From Mesostigma viride (lineage: Eukaryota > Streptophyta > Mesostigmatophyceae > Mesostigmatales > Mesostigmataceae), in contig RPFO01000225.1 in the NCBI GenBank assembly GCA_009746045.1, forward strand, positions 1,356,590 through 1,420,589: DNA of 64,000 nucleotides, in the 5' to 3' direction. Position 1 is the first letter of the stretch. Each line of letters opens with the position of its first letter. The notes under the pieces were generated by a model. The model made no database searches and had not been told where the DNA came from. It saw only the letters and a program-made list of their open reading frames with translations. A program made the translations under genes and the position numbers. Below, in pieces: positions 18,083 to 60,009 of this stretch.

Positions 18083-20799
18083 TCACAGGACGCTTGTCCT
18101 TGGCCTTCCTGGCCTTACCCTCCTCATCTGACTCCTCCCCCCGGGTCCGCTTGACAGCAGGGGGGGAAGAGGTGGAGGGGGGGGGGCTGAGTCCTGGCAC
18201 AGTGGACCCAAGGCTAGCTTAACATAATCGAGAGCCTCTTTCATCGACTCCCAATGAGTGGCCAGGCCTGTGGTGATCATGGCAAAGGTGTTACGATCAA
18301 GGTTAAGCTTCTCTAGCAGGGAATGCACAAGCCACTTGTGATCTAGCTTGCTAACCTCGGGGTGGGCTTTCACTGCAAGTTCCCACTTCTTGATCTCTGC
18401 TACATAGTTCTGAGTTTCTACCTTATAGGTTTTCACCCAGTTAAACGCAGAGTACATGTCAACAGTGGTGGGAGCAGACAGCAGGTCATGCAGATCACGC
18501 AGAAAATTCTCCCATGGCTCCCTACCCTGTGTATCCTGCCACCTGGGGTACCTTTGCTGATATATGGACACCAAGTGCTGGATGGAGGGATTGGATTGGT
18601 GGAAGAAATCACCCTGCATGAGTGCCCCAAACCAGTTTTTGATATTCAGCTCCTCCCTAGCTAGCTTGAGAGAGAGAAGAAGCTGAGCACCCTGCTGCCT
18701 AGTAGTGTACCCTTCTGGCAGCCCCCTCACCATAATCCTGTCAATTGGCCTATGCTCGTTATAAACTGGCCAATCCTGAGAGGGTGAAGAGGGAGAGGGA
18801 GAGGAAGACCTGCCTGGGGATGTAGCAGCATTGGCAGTGGTTGGGATGCTAGTAGGTGAGCTAGACCTGTGAGAGCCTGCTACGCGTGGCTGGCTGCGCT
18901 GGGGTGACAGTTAGGTTCCTGCACAACATGTGCTGGTGAAGATGGTATGTCCATGCCCCCCTGCACACCCTGACTCTGTGCCTGCCTCTTGCGTGCCCTA
19001 GAGTGCCTCCCATTGCTCAAAGGTAGGGGTGAGAGAAATATCACTATCCTCACTGCTAGATGAGCTTGTCTGCTGCGCGTCCCCCCCCCGCTGGCTACCT
19101 GTCTGTACACGCAACCAAGTGCATGGGGAGATACATACCTGCCTCCTGCATGCACACCCGGTGCAACGTATGCACCATCTCCACCATCGTGGCCAGATTC
19201 ACCCTGATCTTCTTGCCTCGCAGCAAGGTCTGCAGGGCGGGAAGAAGTGCCTCGCACATCCTCCTGGTCATCGGCTCAATCGAGGGTTGATCGAGCAGAT
19301 GATAGATGACCGCACACAACAAGCTGGCGTGTTCAGCCAACCTGCCGTCCAGCCTTTCGCTGGCCACCCCTTGGATACCCTGGGCGCAGCGCTGGACTGC
19401 GCGCCAAAGGGCTGGCTCACAGAGCGAGACGACGTCATCCCCAGGGATGCGTGCCTCGGCTGTCTCCATGGCCACATCCTCCTCCCCTGGGGGAGATGGA
19501 CGATCCCTTGCCACAGCCTGGGCCGTGTCAGGTCCCTTGCCCCTGCCGGGGGCTTGGGACTGCGATGGGGGTGCCGAAGCACCCGCCTTCGCGGGGGGGT
19601 GCATGGGTGTTGATGGCGTCGGTGTTGTCGGCTGATGCCGACGGTTCCGACTCAGCGGCGGGTGTGCCGTGGGGAGGCGGCTGTCGCTTGCCCCCCGCCC
19701 GCCTGGGAGTCGCTGCCGCTGTCGCTGTTGCTGCTGCTGTCGCTGTTGCTGTCCGACGCTGCCACCACTGGGGTAGACGGGGCGCCCACCGGTGCTGCTG
19801 TCTTGGATGCCGCGGCCGGCAGGGTCGCTGCCGACGCCGGTGGCGACACAGTTGCAGCCGCCTGCTGCGACGCAGTCGATGTCGCTGCCAAACCAGGGGA
19901 TGCCGTCGCAGGTCCCCAGCCAACTGGCACGACAGGTGGCATCCTTGGCATCTCTGCCGGCCTGGGTGGCTTGGCCACCACCGTGGCCGCTGCCACCTGG
20001 CGAGCCTCCGAATACATGTCGAGAGCAGGTACACCTTGTCTCACGGCCAAGTAGTACAGCCGCCGGGATCAGAATCGCAACCTGGACATGCGAAAAACGG
20101 CGATGGACGTCCAGTCCGGGAGCTCCGACGCCACCGCCTGAACCACGAATTTGGTCAAGACGATGCCGCCAGGGAGCCGGTACTCTGCTGGCGCAGACGC
20201 CAGCCGTCGAAAGGCAGAAAGTCTGGTACATTACGCACCGGGATCTTAAAGGGGATCTGGCCCCAACCGTTAACATAGACCTCACCTGCTTCCTGGGACG
20301 CAGGGGTCGGGTTCGCGCCGAGGCTCATGCCTGCCAGCGCCCTCCCGACAGAGGTGTTGCCGGACGATGACCTCGTCTGGCCAGAGGTCACCTCTCTCCT
20401 AGGAGAGGGTGAAGCCTCCCCCTCCTCCGAAGAGGAGGAATCCTCTTCCACCTGTCGCCCTGGGGCGGGTGGCACGAGGTTCGGGGCAACCTCGGACTCG
20501 TTGCGAGTCCCGTTGCCCCTGTTCCCCTGGGGGGCAGACGCCTCGGCATCGACAGCTTCACGCTGCCGGCAAGGGGTATCCGCCACCACCATGCGATAGG
20601 TGACATTGTCGTCACGCTCACGCAGTGGGGAACTGCGAGGAGAAGTTCTCCTCTGAGACGCCGTAAACGGCAGTCTCGCGGTGCATGATGGGGGGCTCCC
20701 GGTTAGCGGGAGGCCGACCCCGACCGTTTCCCATGCCCCGTCCCGCTGGGGGTTGGGGCGGACATTGTTGTTTTTCGCATCCGAATTCTTCGGCGCCAT
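18083..20799 (-). pseudogene. gag region of copia-like element 2
   Basis: The ATG at 20799 (MAPKNSDAKNNNVRP) follows 9 bp after the LTR-like repeat. Downstream blocks align with element 3 gag: a proline-rich stretch, a capsid-like block (PLLDQPSIEPMTRRMCEALL at about 19270), and LPEGYTTRQQGAQLLLSLKL with NWFGALMQGDFFHQSN (18500-18700). At least two frame changes occur. The copia-type gag packages the RNA; this copy cannot make an intact one. Confidence 0.65.
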
Positions 20800-20807
20800 T
20801 TCAAAAT

Positions 20808-20908
20808 CCAAGTTAGATATAGAAAGACGTTGGAGACGTTGGGGAGACTCAGTGTGAGACTGTGAGATGCAGTAACGCCATGCAGGGATCGGGCGTTCCT
20901 TGTCATTA
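20808..20908 (-). repeat. direct repeat (5' LTR part) of copia-like element 2
   Basis: 101 bp, the partner of 16191-16290. Upstream on the minus strand a TATA-like CATATAATG at about 20934-20942 could be the LTR promoter. Confidence 0.75.
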
Positions 20909-21199
20909 TTCACTCCATATGTGGGCACACATTATATGTCGTGGACACATCACTCACACGAGTTCCCTAGGACAACTGGACTACGCTAAATTGTCCGCCA
21001 CGTGTCCAGGCTCTAGAGGCTTCTAGACCTGGAGCAACGTTACTACGCACAACGTCCACTAGACTAGTTGCTAGCTACGTAACTTGCGTACACGTGTGTG
21101 CGTCGCGCCACAACCGGCGCTCGGCACTGTTATTCAGTCTCCGCCAGAATAACTCCGGTCACATTGTATGTTCCCCCTGTGTGGCTCCGGCCGCAAGTC

Positions 21200-22140
21200 A
21201 GCCTCGAGGTATCTCAGCTAACTCGATCGCCAGCAACGGGGCGCGGGCCGCAAAGCCCGCAAAAATGGCGGCGTTGGGAGCATGCACCCTTGTCCAGCTT
21301 GTCGACGTCCGCCCTGGCGTCCAGGGCCGACAGCTAGGTACAGTCCAGTCGGCACCACCCGCTCGCGCTCGGCGTCCGTCCAGTCCTCAGGATCTCCCCG
21401 GCCTGGCCGTAGAGCAGACCAGTCAGGGCGGGCCACTGGGGCGCGGCGCTCGGGGACATGGAACCGGAGCCGAATGGTCGCGCGCACCAACCGGTGGTCG
21501 ATCAGAGCATGCACACCGTGGGCGTGTCGAACACTCGAGGGTGTCCAGAACCGAAGTGCACCTGGGCTGCCGTACCACTACGTAGTCCAGACAGGCCTGA
21601 CCGTCAGGCCGGGCCGCACGTGCCGTTAGGGCCCCAAAAAGTGACCAAGTCCTGTGAGGGGCGTTGGAAGTGGCAGTTGACAGCAACCATCCCGCTATCC
21701 CGCAAAAAGGCAGAAAACAGGGGAGTGTTGTCGTTAGCAGCCGTGCTGGCAGGCGCAAAAGCAGTGCCCACGGGGAGCGTGGCGTTGGCGTCGAGCAGCA
21801 TAACCAAAAAGTGGCGGGCCGGGGTGGCCCCCTCAAGGCTATTATGCAATTAAACCCATGAAAAACTTCTGGCGTTCCAACTCAGGTAGACCACTATGGG
21901 GTGGATAGCCCACCCCAACCGTGAGGTGGTGTTTAGACCGCCCCTCGACTGCTCAAGGTGAAATGTGCCACCATAAGGCGTGGGGTTAGAAACTGTAGCG
22001 TGCTGAGGCTGGCAACTGCCAGCGGCGAACACAAAAGGCCAACACCACCTTGGCCTAGCGTACCACTGCGGCCAGCGAAGTAGAAACGCCAACCGCCTGC
22101 CAGGCGATCAGTGCTCACCGTGCCAAATGGCACCGTGCGA
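21200..22140 (-). pseudogene. LINE endonuclease domain, minus strand
   Basis: Frames in turn give GGVGLLCSPLAVASL, HFLVMLLDANATLPVG, FSAFLRDSGMVAVNCHF, CLDYVVVRQPR and IDHRLVRATIRLRFHV. These match the order of an exonuclease/endonuclease/phosphatase-type LINE endonuclease: GVG, D-x-N, DYV and DHR blocks. Frame breaks make it a pseudogene. It is probably the upstream half of the RT at 13873-16190, separated by element 2. Confidence 0.65.
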
Positions 22141-22234
22141 CGATGCTCGATCCTGCACGCCTAGAACAGATACACGATGGGCCATGCAAAAGGCAACGAG
22201 CTCCTCTACCCGGTAGCTATATGGTCGCCATCTG

Positions 22235-22567
22235 CTAGCAATGTGCGTGCGTTGTTAAGTTTGCAAGGGCCAAGGATGCCTGCTGCATGGCCCAACAGGG
22301 GAGAACGGCGACGGGTGATGGGGGTGCGGATGGAACGGAGGAAATGGGAACGGAGGAGGGAATAGTGCTTTTCATCGCATTGATTTTGTCCTGCAAGCGT
22401 AGGATGCGAGCCTGCCGCTTGCTCGGGGTATTCGGGGGTGATTGCGCAACGCCGAGGCGTAGGTACTTCAGCAAACGTTGGGTTTTGCGAATCTGACAGT
22501 TGATAGATGTCGTTCTAGCCCAAAATACCGGCACCACCATGTCTATCACCCGACTAGGTCGAGGCAT
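22235..22567 (-). other. minus-strand open frame of uncertain origin
   Basis: The frame reads IRKTQRLLKYLRLGVAQ, then KRQARILRLQDKINAM: a basic, helix-forming segment that could be the N-terminal part of the LINE above. No domain is recognised. Confidence 0.25.
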
Positions 22568-23215
22568 GAGGGTGGAAGAAGCTCTCGGGGTCTCGCTTCA
22601 CGCTGGACGACGACTTGACCCTGGCCCAGCAACAGCGGCGACGCGAGCTATGGCCGACCTACCTTCAGCTCCGGCAGAGCGCAGGGGGGGAAACCGGTAT
22701 ACTGGAGGTGGGCGGTCATCCACGTTGACCACAAGCCATGGCAGGCCCCTCCTGCCACCTCAGACTAGGGAATATATACCAGTAGTGTAGATTAGTCAGG
22801 CTTAGCCTAGCATGTGGCCCACGCGCATGTGCGCCCATAATGACCCCCATGGATGATGCCTTCAACACTTAGCCACGCCATGCCTATAACGGGACCTCCC
22901 ATGTGGATGTTGCACTAAGAATTTAGCCATGCTATGCCTATGCAGAGAGACGCTCTCTGTTGTGAAGCCATGCCCTAGCTCTTGTATAGCCATGATGATC
23001 TTCCCCCCCATGACAGGCTCCTCCTTAGCTGGGCATAGCTTGATAGATCATGGGTGTGCAGGTGCCCTGGCGCACCTAGAGCAAGTGTAGCTTACATTCC
23101 CACCCTTGCAGGAAGTAGCCCAGAATGTATTGAAAGCCATATGCCCCTTCTCAGGGATATGTGCTACATGTACTCCCAACGGAGTTATCTTCCTAATTAA
23201 TAAATAACTAATTAA
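22500..23215 (+). mobile_element. family-A LINE with ORF1-like end
   Basis: The sequence encodes FTLDDDLTLAQQQRRRELWP and, after a frame change, VYWRWAVIHVDHKPW with a stop, then about 430 bp of 3' UTR to CTCCCAACGGAG and an AATTAAT tail. The coding end is homologous to the LINE at 7077-7363, but the UTR is a different subfamily. No RT is present. Confidence 0.65.
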
Positions 23216-24018
23216 TGAGGGTGGAACGGTGGGACTGTTTAGAGGCTGTCCCCGAAGCCTGTTAGCCCCGAGCTGACGAGTGGGGTTGTCTACCTACTGG
23301 GACCACCAGGGGCAGCACGTTTCTCACCACGAGACTCTAGCTACACCCGTGGTGTTAATCTGAACACCGTCAAAGAAACCAGCAAAGCGACCATCCGACT
23401 TCAATCAGACGCATCTGCACATGCTCCCCCCCCGGTACGTACCCCTTCCTTTTCTCCACGACCTTCTCGTGATTCCAGAGGCGTGATTCCAGAGGCCGAA
23501 CGTAGCGGTTCGACTGCTTATCATACATTGTATGGGACGGACAGAGCTCTGACTACATGGAATAGCTCAATTAACATTGCTCTGGATGTAATTCAAAGTA
23601 TTAAAATGGTTCATACGAATTAAATAAGTTAAGTGGAGCTGGGCAAGAGTTACAGGATCATGCGGATCCGGCGTTGTCACAACAAGTCTGCTCCCAAAAG
23701 AACGCGACCTTAGGCTACTAGCTGCTAGCTAGACAATCCCAATCGGATGCATATCTCGCCGGGGCACCAGAGGCACACACTAAAGCGCGTTTGCCACAGG
23801 ACTGGCCACCTGTTGCTGTAGCTTTGGCACTGTTGCGCCGAGCAAGTACTATTCTGGATACTCTATATATACAACGAAAGGATATCTGGCCAAGAAGGAA
23901 GACCCCAGTGCTACATATACTCCCAACGGAGTTATGTTCCTGATTAATTAATTAAGGAAGACCCCACAAAAGCTTGTAAGCAGGAGTAAGGTAAGCAGTA
24001 TATGTATGCTTCCCTCTC
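23216..24018. other. intergenic, one LINE 3' remnant
   Basis: No gene is seen downstream of the FAM184-like stop. A 3'-end remnant of family A (CTCCCAACGGAGTTATG plus tail) lies at 23905-23956. Confidence 0.5.
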
Positions 24019-53987
<29,969 letters not shown>

Positions 53988-54017
53988 GGTGGTAAAGACC
54001 AAATTTAACGCAGTCAC

Positions 54018-54504
54018 TACGGTCTAGGTGCGTCTGCCGATGCCCGAGGCATGAAATGCAGGTAAACCTCCGTGATTACCAAATTGAGCCACAATAGGAC
54101 CAAGCACGGATTATCTACGCGTGCGCGACATCGCCCTTGTAACTGCAGAGTGCATTTCACTGTTCATACTCAAAGCCATTAGTAATCCATGTCTTACCCC
54201 CTAGCCCTAGCTGGAGCGTGGTAGCAATTGCCATATTAATCATTTTCTAAAGCGACAACTATAGTAACAATGACGGTAACATTCTTTTCTTAGGTCGTGC
54301 TGACATGGTGTGATATGAGGAGAAAAACCTACATTACTTCAAAAACGCGCACTGCCATGTATTGGCACAGGAGCCCACGAGGAAACAAAATTAATTACTG
54401 TTATATTTGCGTGCTTCGCCATCAACCATGAAAAAAATAAGAACACGCCTAGTACGGAATTGTACGGAACGTATCAATGGGAGGCCTATGAGGAAAAAAA
54501 ATAA
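54018..54504. other. 5' flank of the FAM184-like gene
   Basis: AT-rich, no coding sequence. The promoter of the gene should lie here; no clear TATA box was seen. The tRNA terminator run (TTATTTTTTTT on the minus strand) is at about 54494-54504. Confidence 0.5.
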
Positions 54505-54577
54505 TGAGGCCAAACTGGATTGAACAGCTGACCTTCAGATCTTCAGTCTGACGCTCTACCAACTGAGCTATAGCCCC
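54505..54577 (-). tRNA. tRNA-Phe (GAA)
   Basis: 73 nt fold into a full cloverleaf: acceptor GGGGCTA/TGGCCTC (two G-U pairs), D-arm GCTC-AGTTGGTA-GAGC, anticodon arm TCAGA-CTGAAGA-TCTGA with anticodon GAA, T-arm AGCTG-TTCAATC-CAGTT, discriminator A. No intron and no encoded CCA, as expected for a nuclear gene. A T-rich Pol III terminator follows directly. A tRNA-derived pseudogene is less likely, since every stem pairs. Confidence 0.93.
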
Positions 54578-55036
54578 TTAAACACGTAGAAGTTATGCGG
54601 AATTAAAATATATAAATGCTTATAAATTTGGCGCGGCGCGACCTGCTCTCTGATGAACGCCTCTGAACTCTGAGCATGGCGTCCGACCCAAATACCAGGC
54701 AGCTGTTTCCGCGTTACCACCTGTTTCCAGCGAACATCATCATCATCACAGTTGAGGTTGATACGTTGATACCGGTAACCTACTGGCGCTGCTCCACAGC
54801 GCGTTTTTATAGCGGAACATATCTGCCTTCTCTACTGTAGACGCCAAACAGCATTTAATTAGAAATCATTGAAACTTTCTTGTCGTAACTCGCGAGTTTT
54901 GATGAAGAAGAGCTCGTGTCTGCTTGGACAATAGTGCGTGCGCAATAAACGTCGGCGTCCTCGGCGCACATAATGTATTTCGGGCGACTGGGCACACACA
55001 TTTCTGTGAGGAAAGGGTCAGGGTGGAAAATCCCTT
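54578..55036. other. intergenic, no gene seen
   Basis: No RNA or protein gene is recognised between the tRNA and the weak frame that follows. Confidence 0.5.
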
Positions 55037-55318
55037 GTGCTCGATCTTACCGAGGTACTCCCTTTCCCCTTATGTTCGGGTTCGTTTTCCGCGTTCGGCC
55101 CCTCCAACACGCTGTGGTGTCGTCAGTTTCCTGGCAGCTTTCGAAACTTTGCTCAAGCCTCTGGCTGTCCGGCTCAAGTTTTTAGAAAGAGGCTTAACAA
55201 TAGGGAATGTGAGCAACGCCGACGCAAGGTGTGTCGGGGAAGATATGGGGTTCCCATTGAGAAGGATGTACATGGCGTAGGGGCGTGTGTATCGAAAACC
55301 CTCCTTGTGCAAAGGTAG
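55037..55318 (+). CDS. weak hypothetical frame, possible first exon
   Basis: A plus-strand frame includes SFRNFAQASGCPAQVFRKRL, then NNRECEQRRRK, with a possible donor CGCAAG|GTGTGT near 55229. The Arg/Gln-rich end looks coding, but there is no homologue I recognise and other frames are equally open. It may be a divergent neighbour of the FAM184-like gene or chance. Confidence 0.2.
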   Translation: MLDLTEVLPFPLCSGSFSAFGPSNTLWCRQFPGSFRNFAQASGCPAQVFRKRLNNRECEQRRRKVCRGRYGVPIEKDVHGVGACVSKTLLVQR

Positions 55319-55564
55319 GAACAGCGCTACTGGGCAGAAGGATGTATGCGTGCAGGCGCTGAACCGGGTGGTAAGTTCACTTCTAATATTGCATGCATTG
55401 GCAGTTGGCAGTGGACTTCATGCATATGACTGTTTTGGGGATATTGCATTTGTGACTTCTGGCCTGCGGCGGTTGTCTCATTGATATTGCATTTGTGGCA
55501 CCACGGCTTCGTAGGCATTTCCAGCATTTGATCAATGTATATATACTTGTTACCCAGTCAATGC

Positions 55565-55765
55565 ATCTATCTTCCACCCCATGCCAGGCCTTTTAGGTAT
55601 GATACATCATGGTGGTGCACGTGCACTTTGTGCACCCAGAGCAGGTGTAGTTTACACCCTACCCTTGCAGGAAGCAGCCCAGAATGTATTAAAAACCATA
55701 TGCCCCTTCTTAGGGTTATGTGCTACATGTACTCCTAATGGAGATATGTTCCAATGCATCTATAT
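55565..55765 (+). repeat. family-A LINE 3' UTR fragment
   Basis: CTTGCAGGAAGCAGCCCAGA to CTCCTAATGGAGATATG matches the 22800-23215 copy; the tail is lost. Confidence 0.65.
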
Positions 55766-56099
55766 GTGTTACCCATTTTTCTTTCCGTTTTTGTCATGGT
55801 GAGATACCTTACATGGTGATTCTGGGCCATGCTAATTCTGAATGTACGCCGCCTCAAAAGGATATCTACACATGAGAACGCCTATACATGAACTAATTCA
55901 TGTCTGCAGGTGGGTCACCATACCATAGATGCATCAATTGCTGTCTAGAGTTGGTGGTGACGGTAGACCGGGGAGGAGCTTGGAGGGAGCTACACTATTT
56001 AGTTCGTTAAGGCACAACGCCCAACATGCATATTAAGTTCTTCTTGATATTAAGTTCTCCTTGCATCATTCCTTTTATTAATCAATCATTCCTTTTATT

Positions 56100-56420
56100 G
56101 ATACCTAGCTTTATTTAATTATGCCGTGCCCATGCAGGGGGTCACTCCCTGCTGAGAAGCCATGCCCTAGCTCTTGTATAGCCATGTTGATCTTCCCCCA
56201 CATGACATACTCCCCCTTAGCTGGGCATAGTGTGAAGATCATGAGGGTGCAGGTGCCCCTGGTGCACCTAGAGCAAGTACATGTTGTTTACATAATTTCC
56301 CACCCTTGCAGGAAGTAGCTTAGAATGTATGATAGGCCATATGCCCCTTCTCTGGGCTATGTGCTACATATACTCCCAACGGAGTTATGTTACAATTCAA
56401 TTCAATTCAATTCAATTCCT
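56100..56420 (+). mobile_element. family-A LINE 3' end with (CAATT)n tail
   Basis: Starts ATACCTAGCTTTATTTAATT and ends CTCCCAACGGAGTTATGTTA followed by five CAATT units. Confidence 0.7.
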
Positions 56421-56513
56421 TTTATTAGTTAACGTATCCGGCATAATCGGCACTACCGTTTAAGGTTGTCAATCTCAGTCTTGCCTTCAGCAGTGTGCAG
56501 AGGAGGTAGGGAT

Positions 56514-56585
56514 GAATTAATTAGTTAATTAGACTCGTGCTTCCGTTGGGGAGTCACAGCAGCATTAACCCCGATGGATGGATGG
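56514..56585 (-). repeat. LINE 3' terminus (hairpin and tail)
   Basis: On the minus strand CCATCCATCC, GGGGTTAATGC, the hairpin and AATTA tail match the end of the LINE at 11090-12110. Confidence 0.75.
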
Positions 56586-56790
56586 ATGGACCGCTTCAAG
56601 CTGTTGGGGAGCTGGCTTCCTGACACCGCCGACGATGTGGACACCCGCATCGGCCTTGCCTGGGCCAAGCTCCGTTCGCTCACACCCTACTGGCGCTCGA
56701 AGGGCCCGGACGGGCACCGCAAGCTCATGCTCTTCAAGGTCCTCGTCCTCACGGTGCTCACGTATGGCGCCGAGGCGTGGACCCTCCAGT
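56583..56790 (+). pseudogene. LINE RT fragment
   Basis: RFKLLGSWLPDTADDVDTRI, then VLVLTVLTYGAEAWTL, nearly the same as the minus-strand LINE at 13873-14787. It abuts, head to head, the 3' terminus of another LINE, so two insertion or rearrangement events met here. Confidence 0.8.
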
Positions 56791-56862
56791 TAGATGAGAT
56801 GCTTAGGCTGACACACGGATTTCCGGCCTGCGCGCCGCGTATTGCCTACCGCGGCTGAGCGG

Positions 56863-56906
56863 GACACCTCAGTACAGTACGGCAGGGTGTACGGTACTGA
56901 GGTGTC
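56863..56906. repeat. 13-bp inverted repeat hairpin
   Basis: GACACCTCAGTAC and GTACTGAGGTGTC flank an 18-bp loop, just before the presumed 5' LTR region of element 3. Confidence 0.85.
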
Positions 56907-57286
56907 ATGTGGACCGATGTGCGGTTAGTGCCAGACTGTGCCTAGACTCTAGCTCGACCCGCCAGACCCGGGTTATCCGGTTCTGGACGGGCCGAGTGTA
57001 GTTGATGCTAGTGACGTGGTCGCATGGCATTGCAGTGTACAGTTGTCCACTGGTGAGGTGCTGCAGGTAGCACCGCCATAGGCATATAGGCGTAGCACTG
57101 GGGAGTGCCGCAGCACCCGAGTTTGCCCAGACGTTCCATTCTGAGCCCTCAGCTTCCATTGCTCTCTCATTGTATTATTGTAATACAATCATCATTCGCT
57201 CTCAGCTTCGCAGTTGTTCGTCGTCCCTAGTCTCCATCCAACTTGGACTGAAAAGTTCGATATTTTTTTTACAAGAAAAAAAAGAT

Positions 57287-59617
57287 ATGGCTTCCAACAA
57301 CGGCAACAACGGCAACAACAACAAGGGGAAGGCGCCTGCCAGGCGCACCTCACCCCGCCTTTCGCCGGAGGGCACGCCCTCCACCAACGATGCGAGGGTG
57401 ACGCCCAACGTCACCTTCCGCACGGTGGTCGCTGACCACCCAGGCGTCGGGGCCCGCAGGTGGGGCCCGGCGCCCGGGGGATGGCGAGCGGTCGGCCGTT
57501 TGCCACTGGCGGTTCGTCCGCCATGGCACCTGGGGGGCAGGTCCCCCGGGCACGATTCCCCCGTCGCAGGTGACGGGGGTCGTGAGCGGAGTGATTCCTC
57601 GAGGAGGATGGCGAGGTGCAGCCTGCGAGGCCTCGGCCTTCGCTCGAGCTTTCGTCACAGACACCTGCGACGTCTGGCAACCTTTCCGTGGGCCGACAGA
57701 TGGCCACCATGGACATTGACCGGTATGGGGAACATGTTCCGCCCCCGGTCGCGTTCGGGCGCCCACCCCATTTTCTCCCCCTTGGGGAGGACGACATCCC
57801 GGCGTTCATTTCGGTGAACGGCCGGATCATGCACCAACGTTTTCAGTTGCTTCCAGATGAGCAGATCCACGCGATAGAGGTTCATCGGGTGCACACGCTG
57901 ATCGAGGGGCGTCTTAGGATGCAGATCCCACTGGTTCAGGTGGCAGTTTGGCTGTACTGTTTCGCCAATCGGCCGAGGCACAACCCCGGCACTGTTGATC
58001 AGTGGGCGTCCAGGCAGCGCCAGAGAGAGGCGCTGCGCGTGGTCGCCAGACCAGAGATCGCGCTGACTCCGTTGGGGCCGTGGCCCCAAGTCACGCCAGT
58101 TGGCTGGGGCCCGGATAGGCGTGAGGCGGCTGCGATGCCGCCTGCGACGGAGCGCGGGGCGGCAGACGCCCCCAACACGCCCATGGGTGGTGAAGCCACC
58201 CAGGACCCTCTGGCAGGTCAGAGGGTCCAACCTCAGCCGCAGGCTCCCCCGCCCAGCGTGGGGGGCCAGGTGGCTGAGGAGGCCACCGGGGTCGCAGGGA
58301 CCCCGGCGGCGACACAAGCGCCCGGGGTCGCAGGGACCCCGGCAGCGACGCCGGCGCCTCCGGCGCTGGCGGGGGATGCAGCCCCCATGGAGGGTGTCAC
58401 GGGCACCTCCAGCGGCTCTGGGGGGCAGGCCCCCTCTAGCCGCAACAAGGACAAGCCCTGGCAGGGCCGGAGGGGCCTCAGGGTCCCACCGCAGCTGGGC
58501 AGCAACCAGCACTGCTGGAGGGCGACCTGCAAGGTCGCGACTTCATCACCCTGGGTGATGAGGCCGTGTGGCGTGCCATACAGACAGCCACAGCCTCCTT
58601 CCGTGGGCTGGCCGACAGGAGCCAGCAGATGCACGTCGCGGAGGCGGGCAGCCTGGTGTGTGCAATCATCACGCACATCCTGGGCCTGCCCAACCTCCAA
58701 GCGGGCACACGTAGGGTGTGCGACGACCTGCTGCCTGCCCTGCAGGCTCTCCTCTCAGGGAGGAGGGTGCAGGGCAGCAGGGTGCGTCTGGTGCGTTTGC
58801 TGGAGCTCCTGCACAACGCCATCCTGAGAGGGGCGGGTAGGTGGCTGCCTACCTGGCTGCATCATGATCTTACTAACCCTACTGACGATGAAGTGTCCCT
58901 CTCTCCCACCTTCCATGATTGGGAGGAGGCCCGCAGCAGGAGGCGGGAAGTGACACACACTCACACCCCCACCCAGCCCACCCCTATGTTGTCTAACCCT
59001 CCTACACAGCCCATGTTTGCCCATCCTGCTCAGCTCACTCAAGTAGCACTTCCCTCTCAGCAGGTCTCTCCTGTGAATGCTGCAGCAGCAACACCATCTT
59101 CTCCCTCTCCCCCTGCATCCCCCTCTAGGTTGCCCACTTACAATGAAAACCGTCCTGTGGATAGGATTAATGTCAGGGGGCTGCCTGAGGGGTATACTAG
59201 GGAGCAGGGGAATCATGCACTTCTCTCTCTGCAGCTGGCTAGGGAGGAACTGAATGTCAAGAATTGGTTTGGATCTCTCATGCAGGGGGATTTCTACCAT
59301 CAGTCCTCTTCTCAGATTCAGAATCTCATTCTTGTCTTCCAGCGTAGGTATCCCAAGTGGCAGGACACGCAGGCTAGGGCAGTTTGGGAGGCTTTCATGA
59401 AGGAGCTAACTGACCTCCTCTCCACCCCCTCATCTGTGGACATATATGGGGCATTCAGGTGGGTAGAGGAATACAGGGTCACATCAGTGGACTATGTGGC
59501 TGAGACAAAGAAATATGAGCTAGCCATCAAAGCACGTCCTGATGTCCAGCAGCTAGATCACAAGTTCTTGCTGCGTTCTTCCTTGAGAAACTCAAACTTG
59601 ACAAAAACACCTACGCT
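57287..59617 (+). pseudogene. gag of copia-like element 3
   Basis: The ATG at 57287 (MASNNGNNGNNNKGKAPARR) starts a low-complexity N-terminus. Frame changes near 57500-57620, 58500 and 59580 split the product. Blocks include PIFS-type N-terminal residues, a Pro/Ala-rich middle (58140-58430), a helical block ADRSQQMHVAEAGSLVCAII (58610), and LPEGYTREQGNHALLSLQLA with NWFGSLMQGDFYHQSS (59180-59310). The last two align with element 2 gag. Confidence 0.7.
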
Positions 59618-59947
59618 ATGCTTGCCACAGGAATGGCAAAGTACTGGGAGGACATGAAGGAGGCATTGGATTATATCAAGCTGGCCTTGGCTCCCCTTAG
59701 CCAGGGGGCCATGGGCACCTCTGTAAAGAGGGTCAGGGGGGAAGAGAGGGAGGAGGAGGATAGGGAGAGGGAAGACAGGAGCAAGAGACCTGTCACTATG
59801 GCAGAAGTCAAGTCCCTGCTGGGACAAATGTTTAAGGGCAAGGGCAAGGGCAAGGGCAAGGGCAAGGGCAGGGGCTGGGGCAAGGGCAAGGGTAAGGGGC
59901 AGTCTCCCTCCAAGGGGGGCAGCTCCAGCAACAACAACAACAACAGC

Positions 59948-60009
<62 letters not shown>

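Larger units (their letters stand above)
16191..20908 (-). mobile_element. copia-like element 2, internally deleted, inside a LINE
   Basis: A direct repeat of about 100 bp marks the ends (16191-16290 and 20808-20908: CCAAGTTAGATATAGAAAGA to CTTGTCATTA). These are probably LTR parts, because gag starts right after the inner end of one. Gag, two CCHC knuckles and integrase are present, but protease, RT and RNase H are missing: the 3' repeat follows shortly after the integrase C-terminus. LINE sequence lies on both sides. Confidence 0.7.

Noticed and set aside
19451..20278. Plus-strand ORFs of 190-275 codons opposite gag
   Set aside because: They are antisense shadows of the GC-rich gag of element 2 with no homology.
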